From Anaerolineae bacterium (GTDB lineage: Bacteria > Chloroflexota > Anaerolineae > Aggregatilineales > Ch27): a DNA stretch of 64,000 nucleotides. The number at the start of each line of letters is the position of its first letter. The stretch's first letter is position 1. A program made the translations under genes and the position numbers. Shown in pieces: positions 53,319 to 61,870 of the stretch. The DNA lies in NCBI GenBank assembly GCA_013178165.1, contig JABLXG010000004.1:248001-312000 (forward strand), given 5' to 3'. The notes under the pieces are model-generated. The model had not been told where the DNA came from. It made no database searches and saw only the letters and a program-made list of their open reading frames with translations.

Positions 53319-54254
53319 TTAGCGCTGTCCCTGAACCTGGGGCAGGACCGTGGCAGCAAACGCCTCCAGCCGGTCGATGTCGTCCTGGTCGAGCCACTGG
53401 AGCATCACGCGCTGGACGCCCGCCTCTGCCAGGCGGCCAAGCTGCTCAACAACCGCGCCCGGCGTGCCCACGATGATCCCGCGCGCGATGAGATCGTCGA
53501 TGTCGCGATTCTGGAGTGCAGGCAGGGCGTGAAGCTCGGCCTCATGCCGGCCAAACTGGATGTTTGTCATCAGCGAACGGCGCACCTCATTCGGCGCACG
53601 ACCGACAGTCTGGAGCAGTTCGTCCAGCCGGGCATTGAGTTCGGCAAAGCGCCCGGCGGGGAGGTAGACGCCGTTCCATTCGTCCGCATAGCGGGCGACC
53701 AGGGGTAGTGTTCGCTGCGGGCCGTTGCCGCCGATCAGGATCGGCGGGCCGCCGGGCCGCGCCGGGCGCGGCAACAGGATTGCCTCCTGCAGGCGGTAGT
53801 AAGCCCCGGAAAAGGTCACCCGTTCTTTGCTGCGCAGCAGGCCGTTGATCACCTGCAGGGCTTCCTCAAAGCGGGCAAAGCGCGCCTCCACGTCAAGCAG
53901 GTCATAGCCAAACATGGTGTGCTCGCGCTCTTGCCAGCCCGCGCCGACACCCAGGGTGAGCCGTCCACCGCTCAGATCATCCACCTGCGCGGCGATCCGG
54001 GCGGTGAAGACCGGATTGCGGAAGGAGACCGGCGAAACCAGCGGGCCGAATTCGATCCGGCTGGTGTGGCTGGCCAGCCAGGTCAGCGAGACCCATAGTT
54101 CCAGCGAGTCCTTCTCTGGTGGGTTGGCGTTGGTGAAGTGGTCGGAACGGTACAGCCCGACAAAACCCAGATCTTCAACAGCGCGGGCTAGATGCTTCCA
54201 GCGTGGCCAGTTCAGGCCGTCCTGCCCCTCAATCATGATCGCCAGTTCAAGCAT
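53319..54254 (-). CDS. LLM-class (F420/FMN-dependent) oxidoreductase
   Basis: This 311-residue TIM-barrel protein belongs to the luciferase-like monooxygenase superfamily. Features: ARAVEDLGFVGLYRSDHFTN near the N-terminus, FGPLVSPVSFRNPVFTARIA, AAQVDDLSGGRLTLGVGAGW, ILIGGNGPQRTLPLVARYAD and a C-terminal IIVGTPGAVVEQLGRLAEAG. This arrangement is typical of F420-dependent members, but FMN-dependent enzymes look alike. The ATG at 54254 has AAGGAG 7 nt upstream. Its start overlaps the end of the LOG-type gene by 8 nt, so they are coupled. The substrate is unknown. Confidence 0.9.
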   Translation of the reverse strand: MLELAIMIEGQDGLNWPRWKHLARAVEDLGFVGLYRSDHFTNANPPEKDSLELWVSLTWLASHTSRIEFGPLVSPVSFRNPVFTARIAAQVDDLSGGRLTLGVGAGWQEREHTMFGYDLLDVEARFARFEEALQVINGLLRSKERVTFSGAYYRLQEAILLPRPARPGGPPILIGGNGPQRTLPLVARYADEWNGVYLPAGRFAELNARLDELLQTVGRAPNEVRRSLMTNIQFGRHEAELHALPALQNRDIDDLIARGIIVGTPGAVVEQLGRLAEAGVQRVMLQWLDQDDIDRLEAFAATVLPQVQGQR

Positions 54255-54825
54255 GGTCTTGCTCCTTGTCTGCCTCCGTGTGGCCATTCAGGACGGCAAC
54301 GGCTGCTGCTGGCCCGTCCACGCATTGCCAGAGGCGCATGTCCTTGTCGCGGATATATTCGCCGTTCCCGTAGAACTGACGCAGCAATGCTCCCCAGCTT
54401 TCCCCGACCAGGATCAGCGGGCGGACAGCAATCTCGCCGACCTGCATCAGGCTCCAGGCCAGCGATACCTCGCTCAGGGTGCCGATCCCGCCGCGCAGGG
54501 CGATCAGCGCGTCGCTGAAGGTGATCAGGTGGATCAATCGCTCGCGCAAAGTAGGGAAGCGGATCTCCTCGCGGACCCAGGGGTTGGGGTGGATGGTACG
54601 TGCTTCCCAGCGGTTGAGCCGATCGGTGGTCACGCCAATGACATGCCCGCCGGCTTCTGCCGCGCCGCGGCTAACGGCTTCCATCGTGCCACTATAGCCG
54701 CCGCTGGCGACGGTGTAACCGGCTTCCGCCAGCAATCGCCCGAGGGTGTACGCTTCCTGGTAGGCCGGGGAGCCGGGTGCGGGCGCCGATCCCCCCAGTA
54801 CGCTGACGATACCTGCCTGCCTCAT
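54247..54825 (-). CDS. LOG family nucleoside-phosphate phosphoribohydrolase-like protein
   Basis: This 192-residue Rossmann-fold protein belongs to the LOG/TIGR00725 family, once annotated as lysine decarboxylase. The first loop VLGGSAPAPGSPAYQEAYTL, the second glycine-rich segment VASGGYSGTMEAVSRGAAEA and the motif LRGGIGTLSEVSLAW (the family PGGxGTxxE with Arg before GG) match members that cleave ribose-5-phosphate from nucleotides such as AMP or cytokinin precursors. Overlap with the downstream LLM oxidoreductase implies co-expression. Real activity is unproven. Confidence 0.87.
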   Translation of the reverse strand: MRQAGIVSVLGGSAPAPGSPAYQEAYTLGRLLAEAGYTVASGGYSGTMEAVSRGAAEAGGHVIGVTTDRLNRWEARTIHPNPWVREEIRFPTLRERLIHLITFSDALIALRGGIGTLSEVSLAWSLMQVGEIAVRPLILVGESWGALLRQFYGNGEYIRDKDMRLWQCVDGPAAAVAVLNGHTEADKEQDHA

Positions 54826-54880
54826 ACTGCTGTCTGTCCTTCCTGTAGGATGGTAGCGCGGATCACGTTTGCCTGGCGGG

Positions 54881-56233
54881 TCAGCGGCCTGTTTGTGTCG
54901 GCACAGCGGCGCGGATAGCCTGCGCCAGCAGAGCGACGACCTGCTGCATTTCCGCTTCAGTGATGATGGCTGGCGGGCCGATCATGACACAGTCGCCGCT
55001 GGCGCCGTCAACAGCGCCCTGGGCCGGGTAGAGCATCAGTCCCAGTTCGCGGGCGGCATCGAAGACACGCCCGGCAACGCCCAGTCTGGACGGGAAAGGC
55101 GCGTGTGTGGCTTTGTCCGCTACGAATTCGACGCCCCACATCAGGCCCAGGCCGCGTACGTCGCCGACTCCGGGCAGATGGTCCAGCGCCTCATGCAGCA
55201 TCTCGCCGAGGATGACACCCTTGCGCGCTGCGGCAGCAACCAGATCGTGCTCCTGCAGGTAGCGCAGGGTGGCCAGACCGGCGGCGGCGCCGACCGGGTG
55301 GTGGGAGAACGTGCCGGCATGGGCGATGTCCTGCCGGGCGGCGACCAGTTCCTCAACCAGCGCGCCGCTGACGGCCAGCACCGACAGGGGGAAGACCCCG
55401 CCTGCCAGCCCCTTGCCCATCGTCAGGATGTCCGGGGTGAAGTTGAAGTGCTCAAAAGCACACCAGCGACCCGTCCGCCCGAACCCGCACATCACTTCGT
55501 CAGCGATGAGCAGGATGCCGTAGCGGTCGCAAATCTCGCGGATGTGCGGCCAGTATTCCGGTGGCGGGACGGTAGCGCCGAGCGCCGCGCCGGAGACCGG
55601 CTCGGCAATGAAGGCGGCGACTCGCTCCGGCCCGTGTTCTACGATGGTGGCTTCCAGCAGGTCGGCGCAGGCGATGCCACAGGTGGGGTAAGTCTTGCCC
55701 AGCGGGCAGCGGTAGCAGGTCGGCGGCTCAATATGCGGCATGTCCGGCATCATGGGGCGGAAGCGTTCCCGCGCGGCCAGCCGCCCGCCGACCGCCAGCG
55801 TGCCCAGCGTGGTGCCGTGATAGGAGCGCCAGCGGCCGATAATGAGATAGCGATCCGGGTGGCCACGGATGAGCTGGAGCTGGCGGGCCAGCTTGATCGC
55901 GCCCTCGTTGGCTTCGCTGCCGGTGGTCAGCGGGAAGAAGCGCACACCGGGCAGAGGGATGACTTCAGCCAGTGCGGCAGCGTATTCCTCCAGCACGGGG
56001 GTGGTGAATTTCTCCGCGTGCACGTAGGCAATCTGTGCTGCCTGTTCGGCGATGGCGCGGGCGATGGCCTGCACGCCGTGCCCGGTATTGACCACGATGG
56101 CCCCACCAGCGGCATCAAGATAGCGGCGGCCAGCGTCATCGATCAGGGTGATGCCTTCGCCGTGCACGACAGTCGGATAGGTGTGCCACATGCGGCGGTA
56201 AAGGACATGGCCGTCAGGGTGTTGTGGACTCAT
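54881..56233 (-). CDS. class III PLP-dependent aminotransferase
   Basis: This 450-residue aminotransferase is of the ornithine/GABA/acetylornithine fold. Signatures: YLDAAGGAIVVNTGHGVQAI, FFPLTTGSEANEGAIKLARQ, WRSYHGTTLGTLAVGG, FIAEPVSGAALGATVPP, LLIADEVMCGFGRTGRW (the Asp contacting PLP) and DILTMGKGLAGGVFPLSVLA (Schiff-base Lys). A four-Cys segment CYRCPLGKTYPTCGIACADL is seen in a subgroup of such enzymes. The ATG at 56233 is preferred over an upstream GTG that lacks a ribosome site. Amino donor is unknown; beta-alanine, GABA, taurine or diamines are all possible. Confidence 0.9.
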   Translation of the reverse strand: MSPQHPDGHVLYRRMWHTYPTVVHGEGITLIDDAGRRYLDAAGGAIVVNTGHGVQAIARAIAEQAAQIAYVHAEKFTTPVLEEYAAALAEVIPLPGVRFFPLTTGSEANEGAIKLARQLQLIRGHPDRYLIIGRWRSYHGTTLGTLAVGGRLAARERFRPMMPDMPHIEPPTCYRCPLGKTYPTCGIACADLLEATIVEHGPERVAAFIAEPVSGAALGATVPPPEYWPHIREICDRYGILLIADEVMCGFGRTGRWCAFEHFNFTPDILTMGKGLAGGVFPLSVLAVSGALVEELVAARQDIAHAGTFSHHPVGAAAGLATLRYLQEHDLVAAAARKGVILGEMLHEALDHLPGVGDVRGLGLMWGVEFVADKATHAPFPSRLGVAGRVFDAARELGLMLYPAQGAVDGASGDCVMIGPPAIITEAEMQQVVALLAQAIRAAVPTQTGR

Positions 56234-56344
56234 GGGTGGTTCCGCGTCCTGCGACACAGAGAAGGGACGCCGTACTCCTTTCCTGGTATTACAGCATACA
56301 CCTGTTGCAGAGGTCTGGCCGGTGATTCCTGCAGCGGCCCGGAA

Positions 56345-57142
56345 TCATGGACTCTGACCGGCGCTCGCAGCGGGGAGGGTCAGCAGGAGCTGCTCCTCTG
56401 AGGGTACGTAGCCGCCCGTGCCGCGCGCCAGGCCCGACCCGGCGGCGAGCACGTCCAGGTACGGAATCAGGTGGTCACCGGGGCATTCGGTCTCCGGGTT
56501 GAATTCGCTGTGCCCGGCCAGATGAGTCAGGCCGAGTATCGCTGCCAGCCACTGCACCAGCAGCAGTGTGTTGGCCAGTTGCGACACGGTCGGTTCGGTC
56601 TCTTCAAAGTTGCCCAGCAGGCACACGCCGACGCTGCCCGTGTTATACCCTGCCACATGTGTGCCGCGCACATCCAGCGGACGCCCGGCGTAGATCATTC
56701 CTTCCCGACCGACGAAGAAGTGATAGGCGACATCGGCCCAGCCGCGTTCCTCGCGGTGACGGCGCTGGATGTACAGCAGCGTGTCAATGTCGTCACGGCC
56801 ATAGTTGGCTGAGTGATGGATGACCACAGTCCGGTATACCGCGCGTAAATCGCCCTCATAGACGCGCCAGCCCTCTGGATTGTCCAGGCTGTAGAACCCT
56901 GGCTCATTGGGGGCGTTGTGATCCGGCGGCAGCGCGCCCCATTGGGCGCGTGGGACGATCGGCGGCGGGATCAGGGCCGCGGGCGGCGGGGTTGGGGAGG
57001 TGGGCAGCGCCACCAGCTGGCGCGCAGCGCGTAGCAAAAGCAACAGCAAGGCCCCGCCAGCGCCTCCGGCGACTGTCAGCCCGCCGAGGCCCAGCAGAGC
57101 CAGCATCGCCCGCCGTGAAAGTCCCGTTTGTTGCCGCGGCAT
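56345..57142 (-). CDS. Tat-exported N-acetylmuramoyl-L-alanine amidase
   Basis: This 265-residue peptidoglycan amidase of the Amidase_2/PGRP fold cleaves the lactyl-amide bond between MurNAc and the stem peptide. The N-terminus has a twin-arginine motif (LSRRAMLALLG) and a hydrophobic core, so Tat export is likely. A Pro-rich linker follows. Zinc-site residues are visible in TVVIHHSANYG (first His), GTHVAGYNTGSVGVCLLGNF and LAGHSEFNPETECPGDHLIP (second His and the Cys). The Tyr of WADVAYHFFVGREGMIYAGR is also canonical. It is separated from both flanking genes by short gaps. Confidence 0.9.
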   Translation of the reverse strand: MPRQQTGLSRRAMLALLGLGGLTVAGGAGGALLLLLLRAARQLVALPTSPTPPPAALIPPPIVPRAQWGALPPDHNAPNEPGFYSLDNPEGWRVYEGDLRAVYRTVVIHHSANYGRDDIDTLLYIQRRHREERGWADVAYHFFVGREGMIYAGRPLDVRGTHVAGYNTGSVGVCLLGNFEETEPTVSQLANTLLLVQWLAAILGLTHLAGHSEFNPETECPGDHLIPYLDVLAAGSGLARGTGGYVPSEEQLLLTLPAASAGQSP

Positions 57143-57169
57143 GGTTTTCCCGTTGCAGGGGGGCTGCGC

Positions 57170-57943
57170 CTAGGCGCGGTAGAGGCCGGTCGGGTCCAGC
57201 TCTTCGCGCATGATGCGCAATTCTTCCAGCGTAGGCGGCTCCACCGTGGCCAGTTCCGGAGCGACGCGCAGGTCCCAGCCCACTCCAGCGCGGACATCAT
57301 CGATCGTCACGCCGGGGTATAACCCGGCCAGGCGCATCTCCCCGCTCTCCGGATCAAAGTCGAGCACGGCTTTGTCAGTAATCACTGCCTGCGGGCCGTC
57401 GCCGGGCATGCCCAGCGCCACCCGCTCAGCGCGCCCGCTCAGGAAGCCAGGGCTGGTCAGGAAGTCCACCTTCTCCACAAACGTGCGTTTGCTCAGGCGG
57501 GTGATATTCAGGATACGGCGGGCGTTGATGGCGATCTCACAGGCGCCGCCGCTGCCGGGCAGACGCACTTTGGGATGGGCGTAGTCCGTGCCGACGATGG
57601 TGCTGTTCAGGTTGCCAAAGCGGTCGATCTGGGCCGCGCCGAGCATGGCCACGTCGACCAGGCCTCCCTGCAGGTAGTACATGAACAGGTCGGCCATGGG
57701 CATCACCGCCGCCGCGCCGCTGACCAGCGTGGGATCGCCAATGGAAAGCGGCAGGCGGGCCGGTTGTGCACCGTAGACGCCCGATTCGTAGATCAGGGCC
57801 AGGCCGGGGTTGGTGGTGCGGATGGCCAGGTTGCAGGCGATGTTGGGGATGCCAACCCCGACAAAAGCCGTCTGTGCGCCGGCCAGGTGCCGGGCAGCGA
57901 CGGCGATCATCATCTCGGAAGCGGTATAGGCTTGGTCAGTCAT
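57170..57943 (-). CDS. CoA-transferase subunit B
   Basis: This 257-residue beta subunit of a class I CoA-transferase (glutaconate/3-oxoadipate/IpdB-like group) transfers CoA between acids. The catalytic glutamate region reads LALIYESGVYGAQPARLPLS, in the position of the SENG/ESG motif. Other features: FVGVGIPNIACNLAIRT near 27, DVAMLGAAQIDRFGNLNSTI and RLPGSGGACEIAINARRI. It pairs with subunit A at 58331-59248, with one small unknown gene between them. Its acyl substrates are unknown; related pairs act in aromatic, steroid or amino-acid degradation. Confidence 0.9.
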   Translation of the reverse strand: MTDQAYTASEMMIAVAARHLAGAQTAFVGVGIPNIACNLAIRTTNPGLALIYESGVYGAQPARLPLSIGDPTLVSGAAAVMPMADLFMYYLQGGLVDVAMLGAAQIDRFGNLNSTIVGTDYAHPKVRLPGSGGACEIAINARRILNITRLSKRTFVEKVDFLTSPGFLSGRAERVALGMPGDGPQAVITDKAVLDFDPESGEMRLAGLYPGVTIDDVRAGVGWDLRVAPELATVEPPTLEELRIMREELDPTGLYRA

Positions 57944-57990
57944 TGGTCACGATCCTCAGCCAGGACTGGCCCGCCCGAAAGGGGGCGGGG

Positions 57991-58311
57991 TTACTCCCCG
58001 CGCAGGCGGGAATTCAGGTCTTCGGTATCCTCCGGGGGGAACTTTAGCGTCTCCTGCTCATCCACACTGAAGCGTAACTCGATCTCCGTACGGGGCGGCT
58101 GCTCGATCGTGGCGAACAGTTCACGCCCCTGCTCATCGGGTACGCTCACCCACAGGTAGCGTCCGTTGGCCAGCGCCGCCAGAAACTCGGCGGTGGCGTC
58201 TGTTTCCGCCGGGAGCCAGCGCCCACGCCAGACGACCGGCCAGCGGGTTGGGTTTTGCACATAACCCACCAGGCGGTTCTGCCAGGTGATCGGGTAACGG
58301 TCGGTGGTCAT
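57991..58311 (-). CDS. small unknown protein between CoA-transferase subunits
   Basis: This 106-residue protein is not recognised. The ATG at 58311 has AGGGGGC and AAGGAG upstream and lies 19 nt after the CoA-transferase subunit A stop, so it is co-transcribed. It appears mostly beta (PITWQNRLVGYVQNPTRWPV, VVWRGRWLPAETDAT) with a charged C-terminus (ETLKFPPEDTEDLNSRLRGE). It contains no Cys, signal peptide or membrane helix. It could be an accessory or regulatory partner of the transferase; this rests on position alone. Confidence 0.68.
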   Translation of the reverse strand: MTTDRYPITWQNRLVGYVQNPTRWPVVWRGRWLPAETDATAEFLAALANGRYLWVSVPDEQGRELFATIEQPPRTEIELRFSVDEQETLKFPPEDTEDLNSRLRGE

Positions 58312-58330
58312 GCCCCCTGGCTCCTTTCGG

Positions 58331-59248
58331 TCAGGCATACACGCCGTAGTTGACCGGCTCACTGGGCGCCTGGCCAGGGCGCAGTCTGGCCAGCGTTTCT
58401 TCGCCCAGCTTCTTCAGGTAGGCAGCCCGATCCGGCACGCCGTAGACCCATTCCTCCAGCCAGCGGTTGGTTGCCTCAATGTCTTTGGAAAGCTCGCCCC
58501 ATTCCAGGTAGAAAGCGTTGTCGCGGTCGTAGTAACCCTGCACGTAGGAGGGGTGAGCGCCGTACGGCTCGACGACAATCGCATCGACGATCAGGCCGGG
58601 AATCAGCGTGCGGTTGGGGTCGGAGCGAATGATGCGCTCATCTACGACCTCTTCCACCACAACGATCACCTTTTCGGCGGCGAAGGCGACCTCTTTTTGC
58701 ATCCCCACCAGACCCCAGACCTGGGTGTTGCCGCTGGCGTCGCAACGCGGCGCGTGAAGGATGGCGACATCCGGGTTGAGTGGCGGCACAACGGAGATCA
58801 CCTCGCCATCGGCGTAGGGACTCTGCACGGTCCTGATGGCCGGGTTGTGGGCGGGCAGGTCGCTGCCGCTATTGCTGCGCAGCGGGAAGAACGGCAGCCG
58901 TGCTGCCCCGGCAATATAGCGCCCGATCATGCCGAAATGGGTGTATTCCTCGATCTCCAGCGGGGCGGGGATGCCCTGTTCCACGGCGCGGCGGATGGCG
59001 TACAGGGAGCCAACGCCAGGGTTGCCCAGGTAGCTGAAGATCAGCTTGCGGGCAGTACCCGCGGCGACCATCTGGTCGTAGATCAGATCGGGCGTCATAC
59101 GGCAGAGGGTCAGATCGCGGCGGCCCTGGCGGATGATCTCGTGGGCGGCGGCGAAACAGATCAGCCCGGTGAAGCCCTCGATAGCCAGCGTTGCGCCATC
59201 ATGGACAAATTCCTGAATGGCTTCCTTCATGCTGATGATCTTGTTCAT
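58331..59248 (-). CDS. CoA-transferase subunit A
   Basis: This 305-residue alpha subunit of a class I CoA-transferase has the glycine-rich segment VHDGATLAIEGFTGLICFAA near the N-terminus and further family features in AHEIIRQGRRDLTLCRMTPD, KLIFSYLGNPGVGSLYAIRR, VVPPLNPDVAILHAPRCDAS and EKVIVVVEEVVDERIIRSDP. The ATG at 59248 has AAGGAA 5 nt upstream; the longer open frame reaches back through a predicted promoter and is rejected. It is the first gene of the operon A - unknown - B. Confidence 0.9.
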   Translation of the reverse strand: MNKIISMKEAIQEFVHDGATLAIEGFTGLICFAAAHEIIRQGRRDLTLCRMTPDLIYDQMVAAGTARKLIFSYLGNPGVGSLYAIRRAVEQGIPAPLEIEEYTHFGMIGRYIAGAARLPFFPLRSNSGSDLPAHNPAIRTVQSPYADGEVISVVPPLNPDVAILHAPRCDASGNTQVWGLVGMQKEVAFAAEKVIVVVEEVVDERIIRSDPNRTLIPGLIVDAIVVEPYGAHPSYVQGYYDRDNAFYLEWGELSKDIEATNRWLEEWVYGVPDRAAYLKKLGEETLARLRPGQAPSEPVNYGVYA

Positions 59249-59306
59249 GGCGGTTCCTTGCGTGCCGGCTCTGGATGGCAGCCACCAGGCCGGCAATGCC
59301 CCATGC

Positions 59307-59333
59307 AGTGTACATCTTATTGCTTTAACACAA
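59307..59333 (-). promoter_or_regulatory. possible promoter of CoA-transferase operon
   Basis: On the minus strand TTGTGT (59328-59333) and TACACT (59307-59312) are separated by 15 nt (16 if the -35 is read as TTTGTG). It lies in the only AT-rich patch between this operon and the dehydrogenase gene. Confidence 0.4.
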
Positions 59334-59396
59334 AAATCGCCCATCCGGAAGGGCTTTGGCCACGCATCCGGCGGACCAGCGCGGGGAAGAGCAGCA

Positions 59397-59414
59397 GGCC
59401 GGGGTGTCCCGGCC
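59397..59414 (-). terminator. hairpin after P5C-dehydrogenase-like gene
   Basis: A perfect 7-bp GC stem (59397-59403 with 59408-59414) with loop GTGT lies about 20 nt after the stop codon. No real U-run follows, so it is a weak or factor-assisted terminator at best. Confidence 0.4.
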
Positions 59415-59433
59415 CGCCGCCAGAACTGCCGCC

Positions 59434-61008
59434 TTAGCCGATGATGCGTGTGCGGCTCTGCTCCCGACCATACTGGGGGACGGTGTAGTAGGAGCCGATA
59501 GCCTTGCCTGTGGAGCCGCTGGCTTTCCAGCCGCCGAAGGCCTGAATGCCCGGCCAGGCGCCGGTGGTCGCCCCGGCGGCGCGGTTAACGTACACGACAC
59601 CGGCCTCGATGTGGTCAAAGAAGTACTGGATCTCGGCTTCGTCCTTGCTGAAGAAACCGGCGGTCAGGCCGTATTCGGTATCGTTGGCCTTGCGCAGGGC
59701 TTCCTCCAGGGTCTTGAAGGTGCCAACGTACAGGATTGGCAGGAACATCTCATGCTTGACCAGTTCGTGATCTTCCGGCACGCCGGTGAAGATGGTCGGT
59801 TCCACATAGTAGCCTTTGGCGAAGGGGCCGTCGGTCAGGACATTGCCACCGTAGAGAATCTGGCCGTCAGCGCGGGCCTTGGCAACATAGCGCTTGTAGT
59901 CTTCGTAGGCGTTGCTGTTGACGACCGGCCCCATGAAGGTGCGGCGGTCGCGCGGGTCGCCGACGACGACTACCCGCTGCGTGGTTTCCAGTAGCCTGGC
60001 GATGAAAGCATCCTTGACTTCTTCCTGAACATACACCCGCGAGCAGGCCGAGCACTTCTGCCCGTCCAGGCCAAAGGCGGCGCGGACGACGCCCATGGCT
60101 GCTATGTCCAGATCCGCCGAGGCGGTGACGATGGCCGGGTTCTTGCCGCCCATCTCCACGATGACCGGCTTGGGGTAGGTCTTGGCGAACTTCTTGTAGA
60201 CCATGTTATAGCCGACATCGTAGCTGCCGGTGAAGGTGATGCCGTCAACGCCGGGGTTATCGATCAACTCCGCCCCAACGGAGCCACCGCCGCCAGTTAC
60301 ATAGTTGAGGGCGCCCTTTGGCAGGCCGCCTTCCAGGAACAACTCGGTGACTTTGACGCCGACCAGCGGGGTATCGGACGAGTACTTCCACACAACCGTG
60401 TTGCCCATCAACAGGGCCGCCGCCGCCGGATTGACCGCCAGGGCCATCGGGAAGTTGAAGGGTGAGATCACGGCCCAGACGCCATACGGGCGCAGTACGC
60501 TGAAGTTGACATCCTTCTTGGGGTCGTAGGAGCCAAGCGGCTTGACGTAGCCGTTGTTTTCCCGCATCTGTTTGACATTCCAACGGATCAGGTCAGCCGA
60601 CTCTTCGACCTCGCCCAGGGCCTCGATGCGGCTCTTGCCCATCTCCATGACCATCACCGCCGCTAGATCGTAGACGCGGGCGCTGATCAGTTCGGCGATC
60701 CGTTCCAGGATGGCGCAGCGTTCTTCCCAGGGCGTGGCGCTCCAGGCGGGGTAGGCAGCGCGGGCGGCAGCGATGGCGTCCTGGGCATCTTCGCGGGTGC
60801 CGCGCTGGAAGTGGCCGACGACAATATCGGTGTCGATCGGGCTGCGCGATTCGAAGGTAGGACGGCCTGTCCGCCGTTCAGCCCCGATGAACTGCGGATG
60901 TATCCTGCCGAACTCGGCGCTCAGGCGCTCGACAGCTTTTTCGAACTCGATGTGCAACTCCTCGTTGTCGGCGGAAAGGGTCGTGTAGGTGATCTTCTGC
61001 CTGGCCAT
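59434..61008 (-). CDS. pruA: L-glutamate gamma-semialdehyde (P5C) dehydrogenase-like
   Basis: This NAD-dependent aldehyde dehydrogenase of 524 residues most resembles 1-pyrroline-5-carboxylate dehydrogenases, which oxidise glutamate semialdehyde to glutamate in proline/arginine breakdown. Markers: VISPFNFPMALAVNPAAAAL, GNTVVWKYSSDTPLVGVKVT, ITFTGSYDVGYNMVYKKFAK, VIVEMGGKNPAIVTASADLD (general-base Glu) and AFGLDGQKCSACSRVYVQEE (catalytic Cys), the last pattern typical of P5C dehydrogenases. The ATG at 61008 has AAGGAG about 9 nt upstream; the longer frame is rejected. No proline dehydrogenase is adjacent in the window. A different semialdehyde substrate cannot be excluded. Confidence 0.88.
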   Translation of the reverse strand: MARQKITYTTLSADNEELHIEFEKAVERLSAEFGRIHPQFIGAERRTGRPTFESRSPIDTDIVVGHFQRGTREDAQDAIAAARAAYPAWSATPWEERCAILERIAELISARVYDLAAVMVMEMGKSRIEALGEVEESADLIRWNVKQMRENNGYVKPLGSYDPKKDVNFSVLRPYGVWAVISPFNFPMALAVNPAAAALLMGNTVVWKYSSDTPLVGVKVTELFLEGGLPKGALNYVTGGGGSVGAELIDNPGVDGITFTGSYDVGYNMVYKKFAKTYPKPVIVEMGGKNPAIVTASADLDIAAMGVVRAAFGLDGQKCSACSRVYVQEEVKDAFIARLLETTQRVVVVGDPRDRRTFMGPVVNSNAYEDYKRYVAKARADGQILYGGNVLTDGPFAKGYYVEPTIFTGVPEDHELVKHEMFLPILYVGTFKTLEEALRKANDTEYGLTAGFFSKDEAEIQYFFDHIEAGVVYVNRAAGATTGAWPGIQAFGGWKASGSTGKAIGSYYTVPQYGREQSRTRIIG

Positions 61009-61124
61009 AAATCTCTTCTCCTTGGTAGACGGACGGGACTCAAGCCATATGGCCGGCGGAGAGGCGCTACGCGCCGCGTCATCCGCCCGCCCGGTGAACA
61101 GGATCATGGTTCTGACCATGCCCG

Positions 61125-61153
61125 ATTATGCAACATACACAAGCGTAATGCAA
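61125..61153 (-). promoter_or_regulatory. promoter of P5C-dehydrogenase-like gene
   Basis: On the minus strand TTGCAT (61148-61153) and CATAAT (61125-61130, preceded by TTG) are spaced by 17 nt, about 115 nt before the start codon and divergent from the tRNA gene. Confidence 0.6.
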
Positions 61154-61186
61154 TCAAAGTCGGCGGAATCGCACCGCAGAAAAACC

Positions 61187-61216
61187 CTGTACCGGCGCAC
61201 AGCTTTGTGCTATAGT
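61187..61216 (+). promoter_or_regulatory. probable promoter of tRNA-Lys
   Basis: TATAGT (61211-61216) lies 10 nt before the tRNA 5' end. The -35, CTGTAC (61187-61192), is weak at 18 nt spacing. Confidence 0.45.
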
Positions 61217-61226
61217 GAGGACATGT

Positions 61227-61298
61227 GGGCGCGTAGCTCAACGGCAGAGCAGGGGCCTTTTAAGCCTTTGGTTGGGGGTTCGAATCCCTCCGCGCTCA
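61227..61298 (+). tRNA. tRNA-Lys(TTT)
   Basis: A full cloverleaf of 72 nt can be folded. The acceptor stem GGGCGCG/CGCGCTC has 7 bp with one G-U and discriminator A. The D arm is GCTC...GAGC. The anticodon stem GGGGC/GCCTT has loop CTTTTAA, so the anticodon is TTT (Lys). The variable loop has 5 nt, and the T arm is GGGGG-TTCGAAT-CCCTC. CCA is not encoded. A terminator follows 9 nt after. Confidence 0.96.
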
Positions 61299-61306
61299 TC
61301 ACCATG

Positions 61307-61330
61307 ACCAGCCAACCGGCTGGTTTTTTA
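61307..61330 (+). terminator. terminator after tRNA-Lys
   Basis: A perfect 7-bp stem (61307-61313 with 61318-61324), loop AACC, followed directly by a T-run. It ends the monocistronic tRNA transcript. Confidence 0.9.
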
Positions 61331-61360
61331 TTCGGTAGCGGCGGAGACCCGGGGGCGGCG

Positions 61361-61819
61361 ATGAGCGAAGCAGCAACCTGCCCGGAATGCGGGGCGCGCT
61401 GGCAGGATGGTATCACCTGTTGGGAGCACTTTGAGCGGATGCTGGCGCGGGAGTTCGAAGACCCGGCTGGAGCCGGGGCAGTGCACCATCTGACTGTGCT
61501 GTGTTATGGCATCCAGCATCCGAGCGCGTACTCTGCGCAGGGATTGGCGGAAGCAAAGACGTTGCTCGTCGCCTTTGTGGAGCGCGGCGATAGCCCGGCC
61601 AACGCGCGCCGCCGCAACCGCCAGCGTCTGGATTCAGGCCGGCGCACCTGGAAGATCGCTGGCACTGCTGCAACTTTGGAGCACGCGGTACACTGGCCGG
61701 TGACCATCGTCGATGTATCTCCCGGCGATGCTGACAACTATTGTGACCGGGTTGAACGCTGGGCGCGCTCGATCTGCCAGACACTCAGCAACACCAGTGA
61801 ACGCCAGGTCCGGCGGTAG
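61361..61819 (+). CDS. DUF5946-like protein
   Basis: This 152-residue soluble protein begins with a possible metal-binding segment (CPECGARWQDGITCWEHFER, three Cys plus His) and continues with HHLTVLCYGIQHPSAYSAQG, a pattern I associate with DUF5946 proteins common in Chloroflexota. The function of that family is unknown. The ATG at 61361 follows a purine/G-rich stretch (GGGGGCGGCG). The same frame is open upstream through the tRNA gene, which is a chance extension. The family assignment is from memory of the motif pattern and should be confirmed. Confidence 0.72.
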   Translation: MSEAATCPECGARWQDGITCWEHFERMLAREFEDPAGAGAVHHLTVLCYGIQHPSAYSAQGLAEAKTLLVAFVERGDSPANARRRNRQRLDSGRRTWKIAGTAATLEHAVHWPVTIVDVSPGDADNYCDRVERWARSICQTLSNTSERQVRR

Positions 61820-61870
61820 GTATGGCGAACATGGTTCCGTGGGAAGACCGTGACGCCCCGGCAGCGCCGT

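Noticed and set aside
54869-56401. 510-codon plus-strand frame opposite the class III aminotransferase
   Set aside because: It is antisense to an enzyme with intact PLP-site residues; shadow composition.
60989-61360. Upstream extension of the DUF5946-like frame through the tRNA gene
   Set aside because: It would span tRNA-Lys and its terminator; the ATG at 61361 gives the sensible protein start.
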